Positions 24,124-34,789 of a stretch of DNA of 64,000 nt are shown here, one piece after another. A program made the translations under genes and the position numbers. Source of the DNA: Alistipes sp. (GTDB taxonomy: Bacteria; Bacteroidota; Bacteroidia; Bacteroidales; Rikenellaceae); contig JAITWH010000029.1 of assembly GCA_031285405.1 (NCBI GenBank), positions 1 to 64,000 on the forward strand, given 5' to 3'. Numbering within the stretch: the first letter of the stretch is position 1; the number at the start of each line of letters is the position of its first letter. Under the pieces are notes generated by a model. That model was not told the origin of the DNA and did no database searches. It worked only from the letters and a program-made list of their open reading frames with translations.

Positions 24124-25146
24124 TCAATTAATCGCCCCCTCGGCAACCCCGTAATCAGGCAGGTCATGAGCAAGCAGCTCGGTCCGGCATTCGCGACAGA
24201 GCGGATACTCGTCGAGGAACGGCCTCGCCTTGCCCAGCATCTCCTCCGCGCTGCTATCGGAGTAGAAGTACAACCCCGTATCTTTCGGCCCGCTCCAGTA
24301 GCTCCATATAAACGCCCCGTTGTTGCCGAGAATTTCTCCCAGACTACTGATAACGTGACTTATGTCACACTCCTCATACACCTCGTCCGGCAGGTCGGTC
24401 GCGTTGATGTAGACCGCGATGCCCTCCAGATTTCCGACGGGGAACTCTTGCTCTCTCTCCGAACTCCCCGACCGATAAACGATCTTCGAGCCCTTCGCCA
24501 CATCCGATCTGGAGGCCATGGTCAACATGTTCTGCCTCATCTGTTTCGAATCCTCCGCAAGGTCGATCTCGATGTCGCACTCCAGAGGTTCGCCCTCGGG
24601 CGAGGTCATTGTGCCGCCCCCGCTGACACACCCCCAACCCTTGGCGCGCAGCAACATGTCGATGCCGTCGGCAAAATTGTCTTCACGATGCTGCGGCTGC
24701 AGCCTCATGTTGAGCGACAGTGTGGCGTAGGCCTTGGGCTCGAACGTGAACTTCTCCTCCTCCTCGCTCTCCTGCGACTGCTCCTCACCCTCCGCGAATC
24801 TGCGCGCGCTCTGCAACAACTCGTAAGTCGCGGGGTAGTCGTCGCCAAGCTCGATGGCACGTTCGAGATAGGGGATCGCCTCCGTCTCGCGCCCGTCTAT
24901 ATAGAAGAGCGAATATCCCATCCGGAAGTGCCAATAGGCATCCTCCCGCCCCTGCTCCCTTATCGACTCCAGCAGGGCGAGGGCCTCGTCGAAACGATTG
25001 ATGTTATTGAGCGCGCGGGCCAGATAGCTGACGCAGTTGTAGTCGCGTTCGTTTTCGGGCAACGCGGAGAGCGCCTCCACGATTTTCGTATGCTTGCCGG
25101 CGTCGTGCCATTGGGCTATCAGTTTGAGCAGCGATTGTGATGACAT
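24124..25146 (-). CDS. TPR-containing hypothetical protein
   Basis: This is a 340-aa cytoplasmic protein. Residues about 1-115 form tetratricopeptide-like helices (LLKLIAQWHDAGKHTKIVEALSAL; YLARALNNINRFDEALALLESI; FRMGYSLFYIDGRETEAIPYLERAIEL). An acidic linker EEQSQESEEEEK follows, then an alpha/beta C-terminal domain with two Cys in LCREC. The C-terminal domain is not one I can name. The 3' end touches an intergenic repeat. Confidence 0.8.
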   Translation of the reverse strand: MSSQSLLKLIAQWHDAGKHTKIVEALSALPENERDYNCVSYLARALNNINRFDEALALLESIREQGREDAYWHFRMGYSLFYIDGRETEAIPYLERAIELGDDYPATYELLQSARRFAEGEEQSQESEEEEKFTFEPKAYATLSLNMRLQPQHREDNFADGIDMLLRAKGWGCVSGGGTMTSPEGEPLECDIEIDLAEDSKQMRQNMLTMASRSDVAKGSKIVYRSGSSEREQEFPVGNLEGIAVYINATDLPDEVYEECDISHVISSLGEILGNNGAFIWSYWSGPKDTGLYFYSDSSAEEMLGKARPFLDEYPLCRECRTELLAHDLPDYGVAEGAIN

Positions 25147-25210
25147 AATGTTAAGGTTTATCGGATTAAAGTCACAAACTTAGCACAAAAATTGTTATCT
25201 TCGCACGGTT

Positions 25211-26515
25211 ATGATACGAAATATCATTGACTTCTTCAGTCACGGGGTGTGGCAGAGCGAGGCGACCGACCTCTCGGGCAAGCGGGGTTGGGCGGTGAGT
25301 CAGCTGCGTGTGATCATCTTCACGGCGCGCGGATTCGGCCGCCACGACACGGCCATCCGTTCGGCGGCTCTGTCGTTCTTCACGGTGATGTCGCTGGTGC
25401 CGATTCTGGCGCTGGTGTTCGTGATTTTCAAGGGCTTCGGCATGGAGCAGTCGTTCAACGACTACCTCTACGACCTGTTTCCGCAGTACCGCGCGCTGGC
25501 CGACCAGATCGTGATCTTCATCGGCAACCTGCTCAACCGCACTCGCGGCGGGGTGATGGCGGTGGGTGCGTTCTTCGTGCTGATCTGGGCGGTGATCCAG
25601 GTCTTCGGCAGCGTCGAGGCGGCGTTCAACAAAATCTGGGAGGTGAAGCGTTCGCGCTCGTTCGCGCGCCGTTTTCCGGTCTACATGGCGCTGGTTATCA
25701 TCGTTCCGATCATGTTGTTGGCGGCCAACAGCGTCTACGTCGGGATGCGTCAACGGGTGGAGTTGTTCACGGGCAGTCTTGGTGCCGAGGTGCTCTTCGG
25801 CATCGCGGGCGTCGCGCTGGTCATCGTGATGTTCTCGCTGATCTACTTCGTGCTGCCCAACACGGCGGTCAAGTATGGCAACGCGCTCAAGGCGGGCATC
25901 GTGGCGGGCCTCGGGTTCAGCCTTTTTCAGGTGATCTACTTCTTCATTCAGGGCAACCTGAGTTCATACAACGCGATCTACGGAACGTTCGCCGCCATTC
26001 CGTTGTTTCTGCTCTGGCTGCAGATCAGTTGGCAGATACTTCTTTTCGGGGGCGAGCTGTCGTTCGCCATGCAGAACATCCACGACTTCGTGGCCGAGCG
26101 CGAGGCGCACGACGTGAGCTACGACAACCGCTGCAAGATCATGATCGCTGTGATGACGATCGTCATACGCAACTACTTGGACGGCGGCGGAGTCTCGTCG
26201 CCCGAGCAGATCGCGGCGGAGATCGGCGTGCCGGTGCGCACCGCCAAGGATGTGGCCAACGAGCTGGAGGAGGATGGCATGGTGCTCTTCGTGCAGGGCA
26301 ACGCGACCGACAAGGCCACGCTGATGGCTCCGGCGCGCGACCCCCGTTCGATACGCTTTTTCGACGTGATCAACTCCGTCACGGGCCACGGCGGCGAGAT
26401 GCCCCACCTGCGCGAAACGCCCCTGATGAGTCGCATCGACGCCACCTACGAAAAGGTGAAGGGCGACATTGGCTCGTCGGACGACAACATATCCCTTGTG
26501 AGCCTGATATCATGA
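25211..26515 (+). CDS. YihY/BrkB family inner membrane protein
   Basis: This is a polytopic membrane protein of the YihY/BrkB family (old name ribonuclease BN, now doubted), 434 aa. About six TM helices lie between residues 40 and 285, with the typical AALSFFTVMSLVPILALVFVIFKG and NAIYGTFAAIPLFLLWLQISWQILLFGGELSFA. A C-terminal cytoplasmic extension (about 300-434) looks like a winged helix (PEQIAAEIGVPVRTAKDVANELEEDGMV). Its function is not established. Confidence 0.92.
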   Translation: MIRNIIDFFSHGVWQSEATDLSGKRGWAVSQLRVIIFTARGFGRHDTAIRSAALSFFTVMSLVPILALVFVIFKGFGMEQSFNDYLYDLFPQYRALADQIVIFIGNLLNRTRGGVMAVGAFFVLIWAVIQVFGSVEAAFNKIWEVKRSRSFARRFPVYMALVIIVPIMLLAANSVYVGMRQRVELFTGSLGAEVLFGIAGVALVIVMFSLIYFVLPNTAVKYGNALKAGIVAGLGFSLFQVIYFFIQGNLSSYNAIYGTFAAIPLFLLWLQISWQILLFGGELSFAMQNIHDFVAEREAHDVSYDNRCKIMIAVMTIVIRNYLDGGGVSSPEQIAAEIGVPVRTAKDVANELEEDGMVLFVQGNATDKATLMAPARDPRSIRFFDVINSVTGHGGEMPHLRETPLMSRIDATYEKVKGDIGSSDDNISLVSLIS

Positions 26516-27252
26516 AGGCGATAATCGTGGGCTCTGGAAACGTGGCGGAGGGCTTGGCGCGAGAGATCGCGGAGGGCTCTTCGGGCATCGAGCTTGTGCA
26601 GCGGTGGGCGCGCAAAAGTCACACTCCCGCCGAGCTTGCGAAAGCAGACCTATATATAATAGCGGTGAGCGACAACGCCGTGGCTGAAGTTTCGGAGCAG
26701 CTCCCCTTCGCCGAGGGGAGCGTGGTGGCCCACACCGCCGGCAGCGTTGCCATGAGCGACCTCTCGACGAAGATCGCCCACCGCGCCGTGCTCTACCCGT
26801 TGCAGTCGTTCACCCGCGGGAGGCGCGTTGCCGATTTTCGGCGCACGCCGTTCTTCGTCGAGGGGGCGACGACGCACGCTTTAGAGACTGTTCGCACAGT
26901 GGCCGAGGCCCTCTCGGACAGCGTGACCGAGATGAGCTCCGAGCGTCGCGCCCACCTGCACCTTGCCGGCACCTTCGCCAACAACTTCACCAACGCGATG
27001 CTGTCGCTGGCCGAGACGATAGCCCGGGAGGCGGGCGAGACCTTCGACACCCTGAAGCCCCTCATAGCCGAGACCACGGCCAAAGCGCTCTCGATGCCCT
27101 CGCCCCGAGAGGCCCAGACCGGCCCCGCGAAACGAGGCGACCGAAACACGCAGGCCCGACACCTCGCGACACTCGCCGAGCACCACCCCGAACTGACCGA
27201 AATCTACGAAAAAATAAGCGAAACGATATGGAAAATTTCAAAGAGAAACTGA
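26512..27252 (+). CDS. Rossmann-like / DUF2520 domain protein
   Basis: This is a 246-aa protein with an N-terminal NAD(P)-binding fold (GSGNVAEGLA, residues about 7-16) and a C-terminal DUF2520 helical domain (LHLAGTFANNFTNAMLSLAE). The family resembles pyrroline-5-carboxylate or ketopantoate reductases, but its substrate is unknown. The start overlaps the BrkB stop (ATGA) and the 3' end overlaps the next gene by 25 bases. Confidence 0.9.
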   Translation: MKAIIVGSGNVAEGLAREIAEGSSGIELVQRWARKSHTPAELAKADLYIIAVSDNAVAEVSEQLPFAEGSVVAHTAGSVAMSDLSTKIAHRAVLYPLQSFTRGRRVADFRRTPFFVEGATTHALETVRTVAEALSDSVTEMSSERRAHLHLAGTFANNFTNAMLSLAETIAREAGETFDTLKPLIAETTAKALSMPSPREAQTGPAKRGDRNTQARHLATLAEHHPELTEIYEKISETIWKISKRN

Positions 27253-27764
27253 CACGCGTTGAGGCGTTCGTCTTCGACGTCGACGGTGTGTTCACCGACG
27301 GCGACATCGTGCCGTTGGCCGACGGCGACTTTCTGCGGGCCTACTTCGCGCGCGACGGTTACGCCGTAACTTACGCCATCTCTGAGGGTTATCGCGTCTA
27401 CATCATCACCGGCGGCCGCGGCAAGACGCTCGAACATCGCTTTCGGATGTTGAAGGTGACGGGCCTCTCGTCGAACGTGGGCGACAAGTGCGCCGCCATC
27501 ACCGAGCTCGCCGAACGCGAGGGACTCGACCTCTCCAACGTGGTCTACATGGGCGACGACATCCCCGACCTCGGCGCGATGAGGATGGTGGGCCTGCCGG
27601 TCTGCCCCGCCGATGCGTGCCACGAGGTGACGGACGCCGCGATCTACGTCTCGCAGTACGCCGGCGGCCGAGGATGCGTGCGCGACATCATTGAACAGGT
27701 GCTCAGGGCGCAGGGCAAGTGGATGCTCCACACAAATGGAATGCACACTGTGCAAAGCAATTAG
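27228..27764 (+). CDS. kdsC: KDO-8-phosphate phosphatase-like HAD hydrolase
   Basis: This is a C0-type HAD phosphatase of 178 aa, most like KdsC, which releases inorganic phosphate from KDO-8-P in LPS core synthesis. The nucleophile motif is FDVDGVFTDG (Asp at about 17 and 19), motif II is in IITGGRG, and motif IV is MGDDIPDLGAM. There is no cap domain, as expected for this tetrameric group. Some homologues are used for other sugar acids, so the symbol is tentative. Confidence 0.87.
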   Translation: MENFKEKLTRVEAFVFDVDGVFTDGDIVPLADGDFLRAYFARDGYAVTYAISEGYRVYIITGGRGKTLEHRFRMLKVTGLSSNVGDKCAAITELAEREGLDLSNVVYMGDDIPDLGAMRMVGLPVCPADACHEVTDAAIYVSQYAGGRGCVRDIIEQVLRAQGKWMLHTNGMHTVQSN

Positions 27765-27772
27765 AACGAGAG

Positions 27773-28774
27773 GTGACAAAAAAGAATAAAAAACACGAGG
27801 CCGCCGACACACAGTGGTCGCCGTCGCGCCTGCCTGCGAAAGAGGGCCAGCGGCTGATAGAGGTGCATGTCGAGGGGTACGACGACGTGGCTTTTTGGCG
27901 CGGAATTTTCGACGACTTCGAGAGCGAGCGCGTCGCGTTCGAGATATCGGTGCCGCCGCGCCCCGACCTTGCGAAGGGCAAACGGGTGGTGATGGACATG
28001 ATCCCCGAGTGTACGCGCGGCCAGCTGCTGTGCGTCGACAGCGACTTCGACTACATCTTCGCCGGCCACACGCCCCAGTCGCGCAAGGTGCTCAACACGC
28101 CCCACCTGTTTCACACCTACGCCTACGCCACCGAGAACTATCTCTGCTGGGCGCCCGGGCTCCACTCGGTGTGTACGAGAGCGACCAAGAACGACACGCG
28201 GATCTTCGACTTCGAGAGCTTCATGGAGGAGTACTCGCGCACGATCTACCCCATCTTCGCGTGGTACGCCTACTCGGCCCGCCTGGGCGACGAGCACATC
28301 TTCAAACTGATAGATTTCAAGAATACCGTGCGCCTCAACTATCTGGAGGTGAGGGACAACGGAGCGGCGACCCTCGAATGGCTCCACGGCAACGTCGAGA
28401 GGCGTCGGCACAGCCTCGAACAGCACCACGGCGAGCACGTCGGGGGGATCGAAACGTTCAAAAAGCAGATCGGCAGTCAGGGCGTTGAGCCCTCCAACAC
28501 CTACCTCTTCATGCACGGCCACACGCTGATGGACAACGTTGTGATGCCTATGTTGAACGCCGTGTGCGAAGATCTCAAACAGATGTCGGGCGAGCGCATC
28601 ACGCGATCGGCCCAGCGCGGGGTTGCCTTCTCGAACGAGGTGAGCAACTACCGCAACGCGCTGATGAACGTGCGCGAGGTGCTTGTCCACAACGAGGATT
28701 ACAAAAGTTGCCCCCTCTACACCCGCCTCCACAGCGACATCGCCGCCCAACTCCGCCGCGTCGGCCTGCTCTGA
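27773..28774 (+). CDS. DUF4435 domain protein (TOPRIM-like)
   Basis: This is a 333-aa protein matching the DUF4435 pattern, an OLD-type TOPRIM-like fold. The N-terminal HVEGYDDVAFWRGIF supplies an acidic residue and LLCVDSDFDYI supplies the DxD pair. YATENYLCWAPG follows. In other settings DUF4435 proteins pair with ATPases in anti-phage or repair modules, but no partner is seen here. I choose the GTG at 27773 (MTKKNKK); a GTG at 27719 would overlap the phosphatase gene by 46 bases. A terminator hairpin follows. Confidence 0.78.
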   Translation: MTKKNKKHEAADTQWSPSRLPAKEGQRLIEVHVEGYDDVAFWRGIFDDFESERVAFEISVPPRPDLAKGKRVVMDMIPECTRGQLLCVDSDFDYIFAGHTPQSRKVLNTPHLFHTYAYATENYLCWAPGLHSVCTRATKNDTRIFDFESFMEEYSRTIYPIFAWYAYSARLGDEHIFKLIDFKNTVRLNYLEVRDNGAATLEWLHGNVERRRHSLEQHHGEHVGGIETFKKQIGSQGVEPSNTYLFMHGHTLMDNVVMPMLNAVCEDLKQMSGERITRSAQRGVAFSNEVSNYRNALMNVREVLVHNEDYKSCPLYTRLHSDIAAQLRRVGLL

Positions 28775-28781
28775 AAAGAAA

Positions 28782-28809
28782 CGAGAGTCCGGCATCGCAC
28801 GGACTCTCG
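28782..28809. terminator. Hairpin between convergent genes
   Basis: The arms CGAGAGTCCG (28782-28791) and CGGACTCTCG (28800-28809) pair perfectly. There is no long U-run, so efficiency is uncertain. Confidence 0.7.
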
Positions 28810-28824
28810 CATCAACCCTACCCC

Positions 28825-29442
28825 CTATCGGCTACCGTAAACCGCATGCACGGTTATCGACTCCGTGGGATTGTCTTTGTTGTAGAGCGTACCGTCCAAC
28901 TTCGCCTCGATAGCGGGAAATCCCGAGCCGGGAAACCAGTCCACGTCGAGAATCGATATCTCGAAAGGTGCCCCCTCGCTCGGCACAAACTCCACTAACG
29001 GGGTGTCGGCGGAATATCGGCGAAACAGGCTTATCGTACTGTACCGATCGTCTCCGCCATATTCATACGACCAATATGGCTTCGTAACATATTTGGTACC
29101 CGGATGCAACCCCGACAGCGACAGGCTGAAATAGCCATGCGCGGACTCGGAGTCCCCAAGGTACACGATGCCGGTATTGATCACGAGATTGCGGCGATCG
29201 TCTCCGGGCATCACATTCTCGGAAGTGTTGCTGCCGACCCGCTCGATGTCGTCGCTGTTTTCGAACGAGGCCTCCATATCGTCCTCATCCCTGGTTCCAT
29301 CGAACGTCCCCTCGAAATATCCCCACGACGAATCCTCCTTCGGGTCGACGTAGGGCTCGCCCCCACGTTCGGAGCAGGCCGGCAAAAACGACACGCCACA
29401 CAACAAAACCACCCAAGATAGCAGACTCCTGTTTTTCATCAT
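28825..29442 (-). CDS. Small lipoprotein downstream of SSR lipoprotein A
   Basis: This is a 205-aa lipoprotein with signal peptide MMKNRSLLSWVVLLCGVSFLPAC (lipobox LPAC). The mature protein starts with an acidic linker, then a beta-rich domain (NTGIVYLGDSESAHGYFSLSLSGL; AKLDGTLYNKDNPTESITVHAVY) reminiscent of DUF5025/DUF6252-type domains. It starts 19 bp after the stop of the 549-aa lipoprotein and must be co-transcribed with it. It lacks any own promoter match, so it may be an accessory or immunity partner. Confidence 0.8.
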   Translation of the reverse strand: MMKNRSLLSWVVLLCGVSFLPACSERGGEPYVDPKEDSSWGYFEGTFDGTRDEDDMEASFENSDDIERVGSNTSENVMPGDDRRNLVINTGIVYLGDSESAHGYFSLSLSGLHPGTKYVTKPYWSYEYGGDDRYSTISLFRRYSADTPLVEFVPSEGAPFEISILDVDWFPGSGFPAIEAKLDGTLYNKDNPTESITVHAVYGSR

Positions 29443-29461
29443 CCTGAATCTCGTTCGTTTG

Positions 29462-31111
<1,650 letters not shown>

Positions 31112-31221
31112 CGTAATTATAAGATTAAGTTAGTTAAAATTGGTCGTGTTGCTTTCTCAAAAAAAACGCGCCTCATCGTCCGGACTTGAATTCAGCACGC
31201 CTTTCATTGAAAACAACAATA

Positions 31222-31253
31222 CAAACGTACGAAATAAATACCATCTGAACAAA
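31222..31253 (-). promoter_or_regulatory. Promoter of SSR lipoprotein A
   Basis: On the minus strand TTTG (31253-31250), 20 nt, TACGTTTG (31229-31222) fits the Bacteroidetes consensus. The leader is about 105 nt to the ATG at 31111. Confidence 0.8.
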
Positions 31254-31312
31254 TAAAAAATCGTCTATTTTTCGCACTGCCGTTTCGAAAAACAGATTTT
31301 TTCGCCAAAAAA

Positions 31313-31344
31313 TTTGCATTTCCAAAAAATATATACTATATTTG
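31313..31344 (+). promoter_or_regulatory. Promoter of the TonB receptor operon
   Basis: TTTG (31313-31316), 20 nt, TATATTTG (31337-31344) lies about 38 nt before the receptor ATG. Confidence 0.8.
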
Positions 31345-31382
31345 CACCACCTGAATCAAAAAAGCACAAAAAAAGCCCAAAG

Positions 31383-34001
31383 ATGACACGATCGTGCGCG
31401 GCGATAGCGAGGTCGGTCGCAATAGCACTTCTCTTACTAACTTTCGGCGGCACGTTTGGCGGCACGTTCGGCAGCGCTTTCGGTCAGACGTTCGACACGG
31501 AGTACTACCCCGTCGGGGGATGGGGCGACAATCCGGCGGGCGACGGCACGGGCGACAATGCGGGTCAGGGCTACGATCCGCAAAATTGGCAAGAGGTGTT
31601 CGCGCCACAGAGCGACGCGATGGTCTTTTCGACCCCCACGTGGGGCGCGGCAGATCCTTTCCGCGACTTTTCCAGATACAGGTTCGGCACAGTGCGCTAT
31701 CGCGAGCGGGGGCTCGACGGTCGCCACTTCAGGGCATTTTTGGGCGGGGTCGACCTCGCCGACAATCTCAATTCGTACCCCGACTGGGCGCTCATAACGT
31801 TGGCGCGCAGGAGCGGCCTCGCGACAGCGCAGATTCCGGCGATGGTGCCCGGAGCACAATCGGCGGGCATAGCGAGGGCCGAGGGCTACTCGCTCGGGGG
31901 AGCGGGCGACGCCCTCTACGTGCAGTTGCGGACGGGCGACAGATACTCCCGCGCGGGGGGCGACATTCGACACAGCCACGAGGGCGCCAAGGGGTGGTCC
32001 TACGCCCTCGCGGCGACGGGTCAGTGGGGCGACGACGGACACTTCGCGGGGGTCTACTCCGACGAGGCGGGCGGATCGGCGTCGCTCTCCAAGGCGTGGA
32101 AGAGTGGCGCCAGAGTAACACTTTTCGCCGCGGGAGGGGTCTCGGAGCGAGGGGTGCGAACGGCTGCAACCAAAGAGGCTTTCGAGCTGACGGGCAACAA
32201 CTTCTACAATCCCGTGTGGGGTCTGCAGGGCGGCAATGAGGGAGGGCTGCAAGGCGGCGGCAACACGCAGGGCGGCAACAACGCGCAGAGCAAAAAACCG
32301 CGCAACTCGCGCACAACGGGCACGGACTATTTTTTCGCGGCGGCGGAGCTCCTAACCCCCATCGGCACAGATCGAACGCTCTCCGTTACAATTGCGACAC
32401 GTGACAACCGTAACGGTCGCTCGCGACTCGCCTGGTACGACGCCCACTCGCCGCTGCCCGACTACTATCGCAGCATGCCGTCGTTCTTTCCCGAGTGGGA
32501 CGCGGCGGAGACGATAGCCGAGGGTTGGCGCACGCAAGACCCGACGGTGACGCAGTTGGATTGGGACGCGCTCTACTACAACAACACCCTCGCGGCGGAC
32601 GGAAGGGCAACCTACATCGTCGAGGAGCAGGTGGAGCACGCGCGCGACCTCCACGCCAACATCTCCGTCGAGCGACACATCGACGGCGGGCTCATGATCT
32701 CCTACGGCGCAAAGGTGCGGCGCGACGACTCGCGACTCTTCAAGGTGGCGGACGACATGCTGGGCGCGGAGTGGGTGCCCAACGTCGATCAGTACATCAC
32801 CGACGACGACGGCGAGCCCCACACCGCCCCGCCCGACGAGAACGATCTGAGGAACCCGGGACGGCAGGTGAGGCGCGGCGAAAGGTTCGGCTACGACTAC
32901 TCGATCACCCGCCTGAGGCCCGAGGCATTCGGCACAGTGCAGTGGTACGGCCCGCGGCACGGACTCACGGCGTCGGCATCGTTCACCCACACTCGGCTGC
33001 AGCGCGAGGGGTTCTACGAGAAGGCGCTCTTCCCGGGCGCGGCGTCGTTCGGAAGGTCCGAGGCGCTCGCCTTCAACACCTACTCGCTGGCCGTGGCGGC
33101 CTACCTCGACGCCGGCACGCGTCACCGCTTTTCGCTCTCGGCGCTCGCCTCGACGGAGGCCCCGGCGGCGCGCAACCTCTTCATCTCGCCGCAGCAGAAC
33201 AACATCGTGGCGGCGGGAGCCACCCCCTCGGGACTCTACGGCGCCGAGGCTTCGTGGGTCTTCACGGGCGACGGGGTCGACCTGCGCGTGGGCGGATTCG
33301 TCAACTCGGTGACGGGCGAGACTCAGATCCGGCAGTACTACGATGACCTCGCGTCGCGATTCGCCGACATGGTTGTGCGCGGCATCGACCGATTGGGCTA
33401 CGGCATCGAGGCGGGCCTCACGGCAAGGTTCACCCAGTGGCTGAGCCTCTCGGCGGGCGGCTCGGTGGGCAGCTATCGCTACAACTCGGAGCCGACGGCC
33501 ACGCTGCACGAGGATGCGACGGGCGAGGTGTTCGCCAACGATATCCTCTGCTACATGAGCGGCCTGTCGACGGGTCTACCCTCGCGGGTGGCGGGGGTCG
33601 AGCTGATGTACTACGACAGGAGCTACCTGAGGTTTTCGATCCAGGCCGAGTGGTTGGGCGGCCGCGCGGTGGAGGTCAACCCGCTGTTCCACTCCTCGCG
33701 CGTGACGGGCATCAACTCCGCGCCCGAGGTCATGGAGATGTTCACAGGGCAGGAGCAACTGCCCGACGCCTTCACTCTGGGGCTGTCGCTGTCGAAGGGT
33801 TGGGTAGTGGGGAGCGGCTACCTGCGCGTGGCGGCCGGCGTGCGCAACCTGCTCTCGGCCGACATCATCCACTCGGGCTACGAACAGATGCGCATCCGGC
33901 GATTGGGCTCGGGCTTAGACAGGGTGCTTGTGCCCTTCCCGCCGAAGTACATGTACGCCTACCCCATGACGTGGAGCGCCACGATAAGTTACCGACTATG
34001 A
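31383..34001 (+). CDS. TonB-dependent receptor-like outer membrane protein
   Basis: This is an 872-aa secreted beta-barrel protein with signal peptide MTRSCAAIARSVAIALLLLTFGG. The N-terminal part (about residues 70-150: RYRFGTVRYRERGLDGRHFRAFLGGVDLADNLN) looks like a degenerate plug. The rest is a large barrel with alternating strands, ending WSATISYRL. A Gly/Asn-rich linker (GGNEGGLQGGGNTQGGNN) is present near residue 290. I see no carboxypeptidase-like N-terminal domain and no TonB box. It is co-translated with two DUF5689 lipoproteins (ATGA overlap), suggesting they form one surface complex of unknown substrate. Confidence 0.85.
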   Translation: MTRSCAAIARSVAIALLLLTFGGTFGGTFGSAFGQTFDTEYYPVGGWGDNPAGDGTGDNAGQGYDPQNWQEVFAPQSDAMVFSTPTWGAADPFRDFSRYRFGTVRYRERGLDGRHFRAFLGGVDLADNLNSYPDWALITLARRSGLATAQIPAMVPGAQSAGIARAEGYSLGGAGDALYVQLRTGDRYSRAGGDIRHSHEGAKGWSYALAATGQWGDDGHFAGVYSDEAGGSASLSKAWKSGARVTLFAAGGVSERGVRTAATKEAFELTGNNFYNPVWGLQGGNEGGLQGGGNTQGGNNAQSKKPRNSRTTGTDYFFAAAELLTPIGTDRTLSVTIATRDNRNGRSRLAWYDAHSPLPDYYRSMPSFFPEWDAAETIAEGWRTQDPTVTQLDWDALYYNNTLAADGRATYIVEEQVEHARDLHANISVERHIDGGLMISYGAKVRRDDSRLFKVADDMLGAEWVPNVDQYITDDDGEPHTAPPDENDLRNPGRQVRRGERFGYDYSITRLRPEAFGTVQWYGPRHGLTASASFTHTRLQREGFYEKALFPGAASFGRSEALAFNTYSLAVAAYLDAGTRHRFSLSALASTEAPAARNLFISPQQNNIVAAGATPSGLYGAEASWVFTGDGVDLRVGGFVNSVTGETQIRQYYDDLASRFADMVVRGIDRLGYGIEAGLTARFTQWLSLSAGGSVGSYRYNSEPTATLHEDATGEVFANDILCYMSGLSTGLPSRVAGVELMYYDRSYLRFSIQAEWLGGRAVEVNPLFHSSRVTGINSAPEVMEMFTGQEQLPDAFTLGLSLSKGWVVGSGYLRVAAGVRNLLSADIIHSGYEQMRIRRLGSGLDRVLVPFPPKYMYAYPMTWSATISYRL

Positions 34002-34789
34002 GGGCCGCCGTAACCATTTTGTGCCTCCTCGCGCTCGCGGCATGCAGGGAGTGGCCGGAGCCGGTGTTCACGGAGACCGAGGCGCTGCCCAACGTCACCA
34101 TAGGCGACCTGCGGGCCTACTACAACGGCGAGGCGGAGCTCACGATCGCCGACGAGATCGAGCTCTCGGGACGTGTTGTGTCGTCGGACAGGGCGGGCAA
34201 CTTCTACAACACCTTCTTCATCGACGACGGCACGGGCGCGCTCGAAGTGATGGCCGGCATGCCCGACCTCGACGCCGTGTATCATCCCGGGCAGAGGGTC
34301 TCGATTCGCGCGAGGGGACTGGCGGTCGGTTGGCGCGACGGGGTGATGCAGCTGGGCCTGCCGCCCGAGGCCGGCAATCGCTTCCCCACGGGCTACTTCT
34401 ACCACGGGGCGGTGATCCGCCGATGGGTGACGGCCGAGCGGAGCGTCGAGCCGGTCGCACCTATCGTGGTCTCGGCGGGTGGGCTCGACATCTCGATGTG
34501 CGGCAGATTGGTGCGAATCGAGGGGCTCGCGGCCGACAACGCGACCGGAACTTGGGCGACGCCAACACCCGTGCCGACAGTCGGATATGTAAAGTTCCGA
34601 GCCGCACCCACAGATGCAAGGCCCGCCGACTCGATCACCGTAGTCACCAGCGGCTACGCCTCGTTCGCCGGAGCGCCGGTGCCGCGCGGACGGGTGGCGC
34701 TGACGGGAATTCTGCTCCACGGCCGCGGCGAGGGCCCGCGCGACCACTACCTTTTGAAGCTGCGCGATGAGGAAGATATTGACTTTTAG
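33998..34789 (+). CDS. DUF5689 lipoprotein (first)
   Basis: This is a 263-aa lipoprotein with signal MRAAVTILCLLALAAC (lipobox LAAC). The DUF5689 domain is recognised by TIGDLRAYYNG, SGRVVSSDRAGNFYNTFFIDDGTGALEV (OB-fold-like strands) and GQRVSIRARGLAVG. DUF5689 proteins usually accompany TonB receptors and nuclease or anchor-J lipoproteins. The 3' end overlaps the next gene by 23 bases. Confidence 0.88.
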   Translation: MRAAVTILCLLALAACREWPEPVFTETEALPNVTIGDLRAYYNGEAELTIADEIELSGRVVSSDRAGNFYNTFFIDDGTGALEVMAGMPDLDAVYHPGQRVSIRARGLAVGWRDGVMQLGLPPEAGNRFPTGYFYHGAVIRRWVTAERSVEPVAPIVVSAGGLDISMCGRLVRIEGLAADNATGTWATPTPVPTVGYVKFRAAPTDARPADSITVVTSGYASFAGAPVPRGRVALTGILLHGRGEGPRDHYLLKLRDEEDIDF

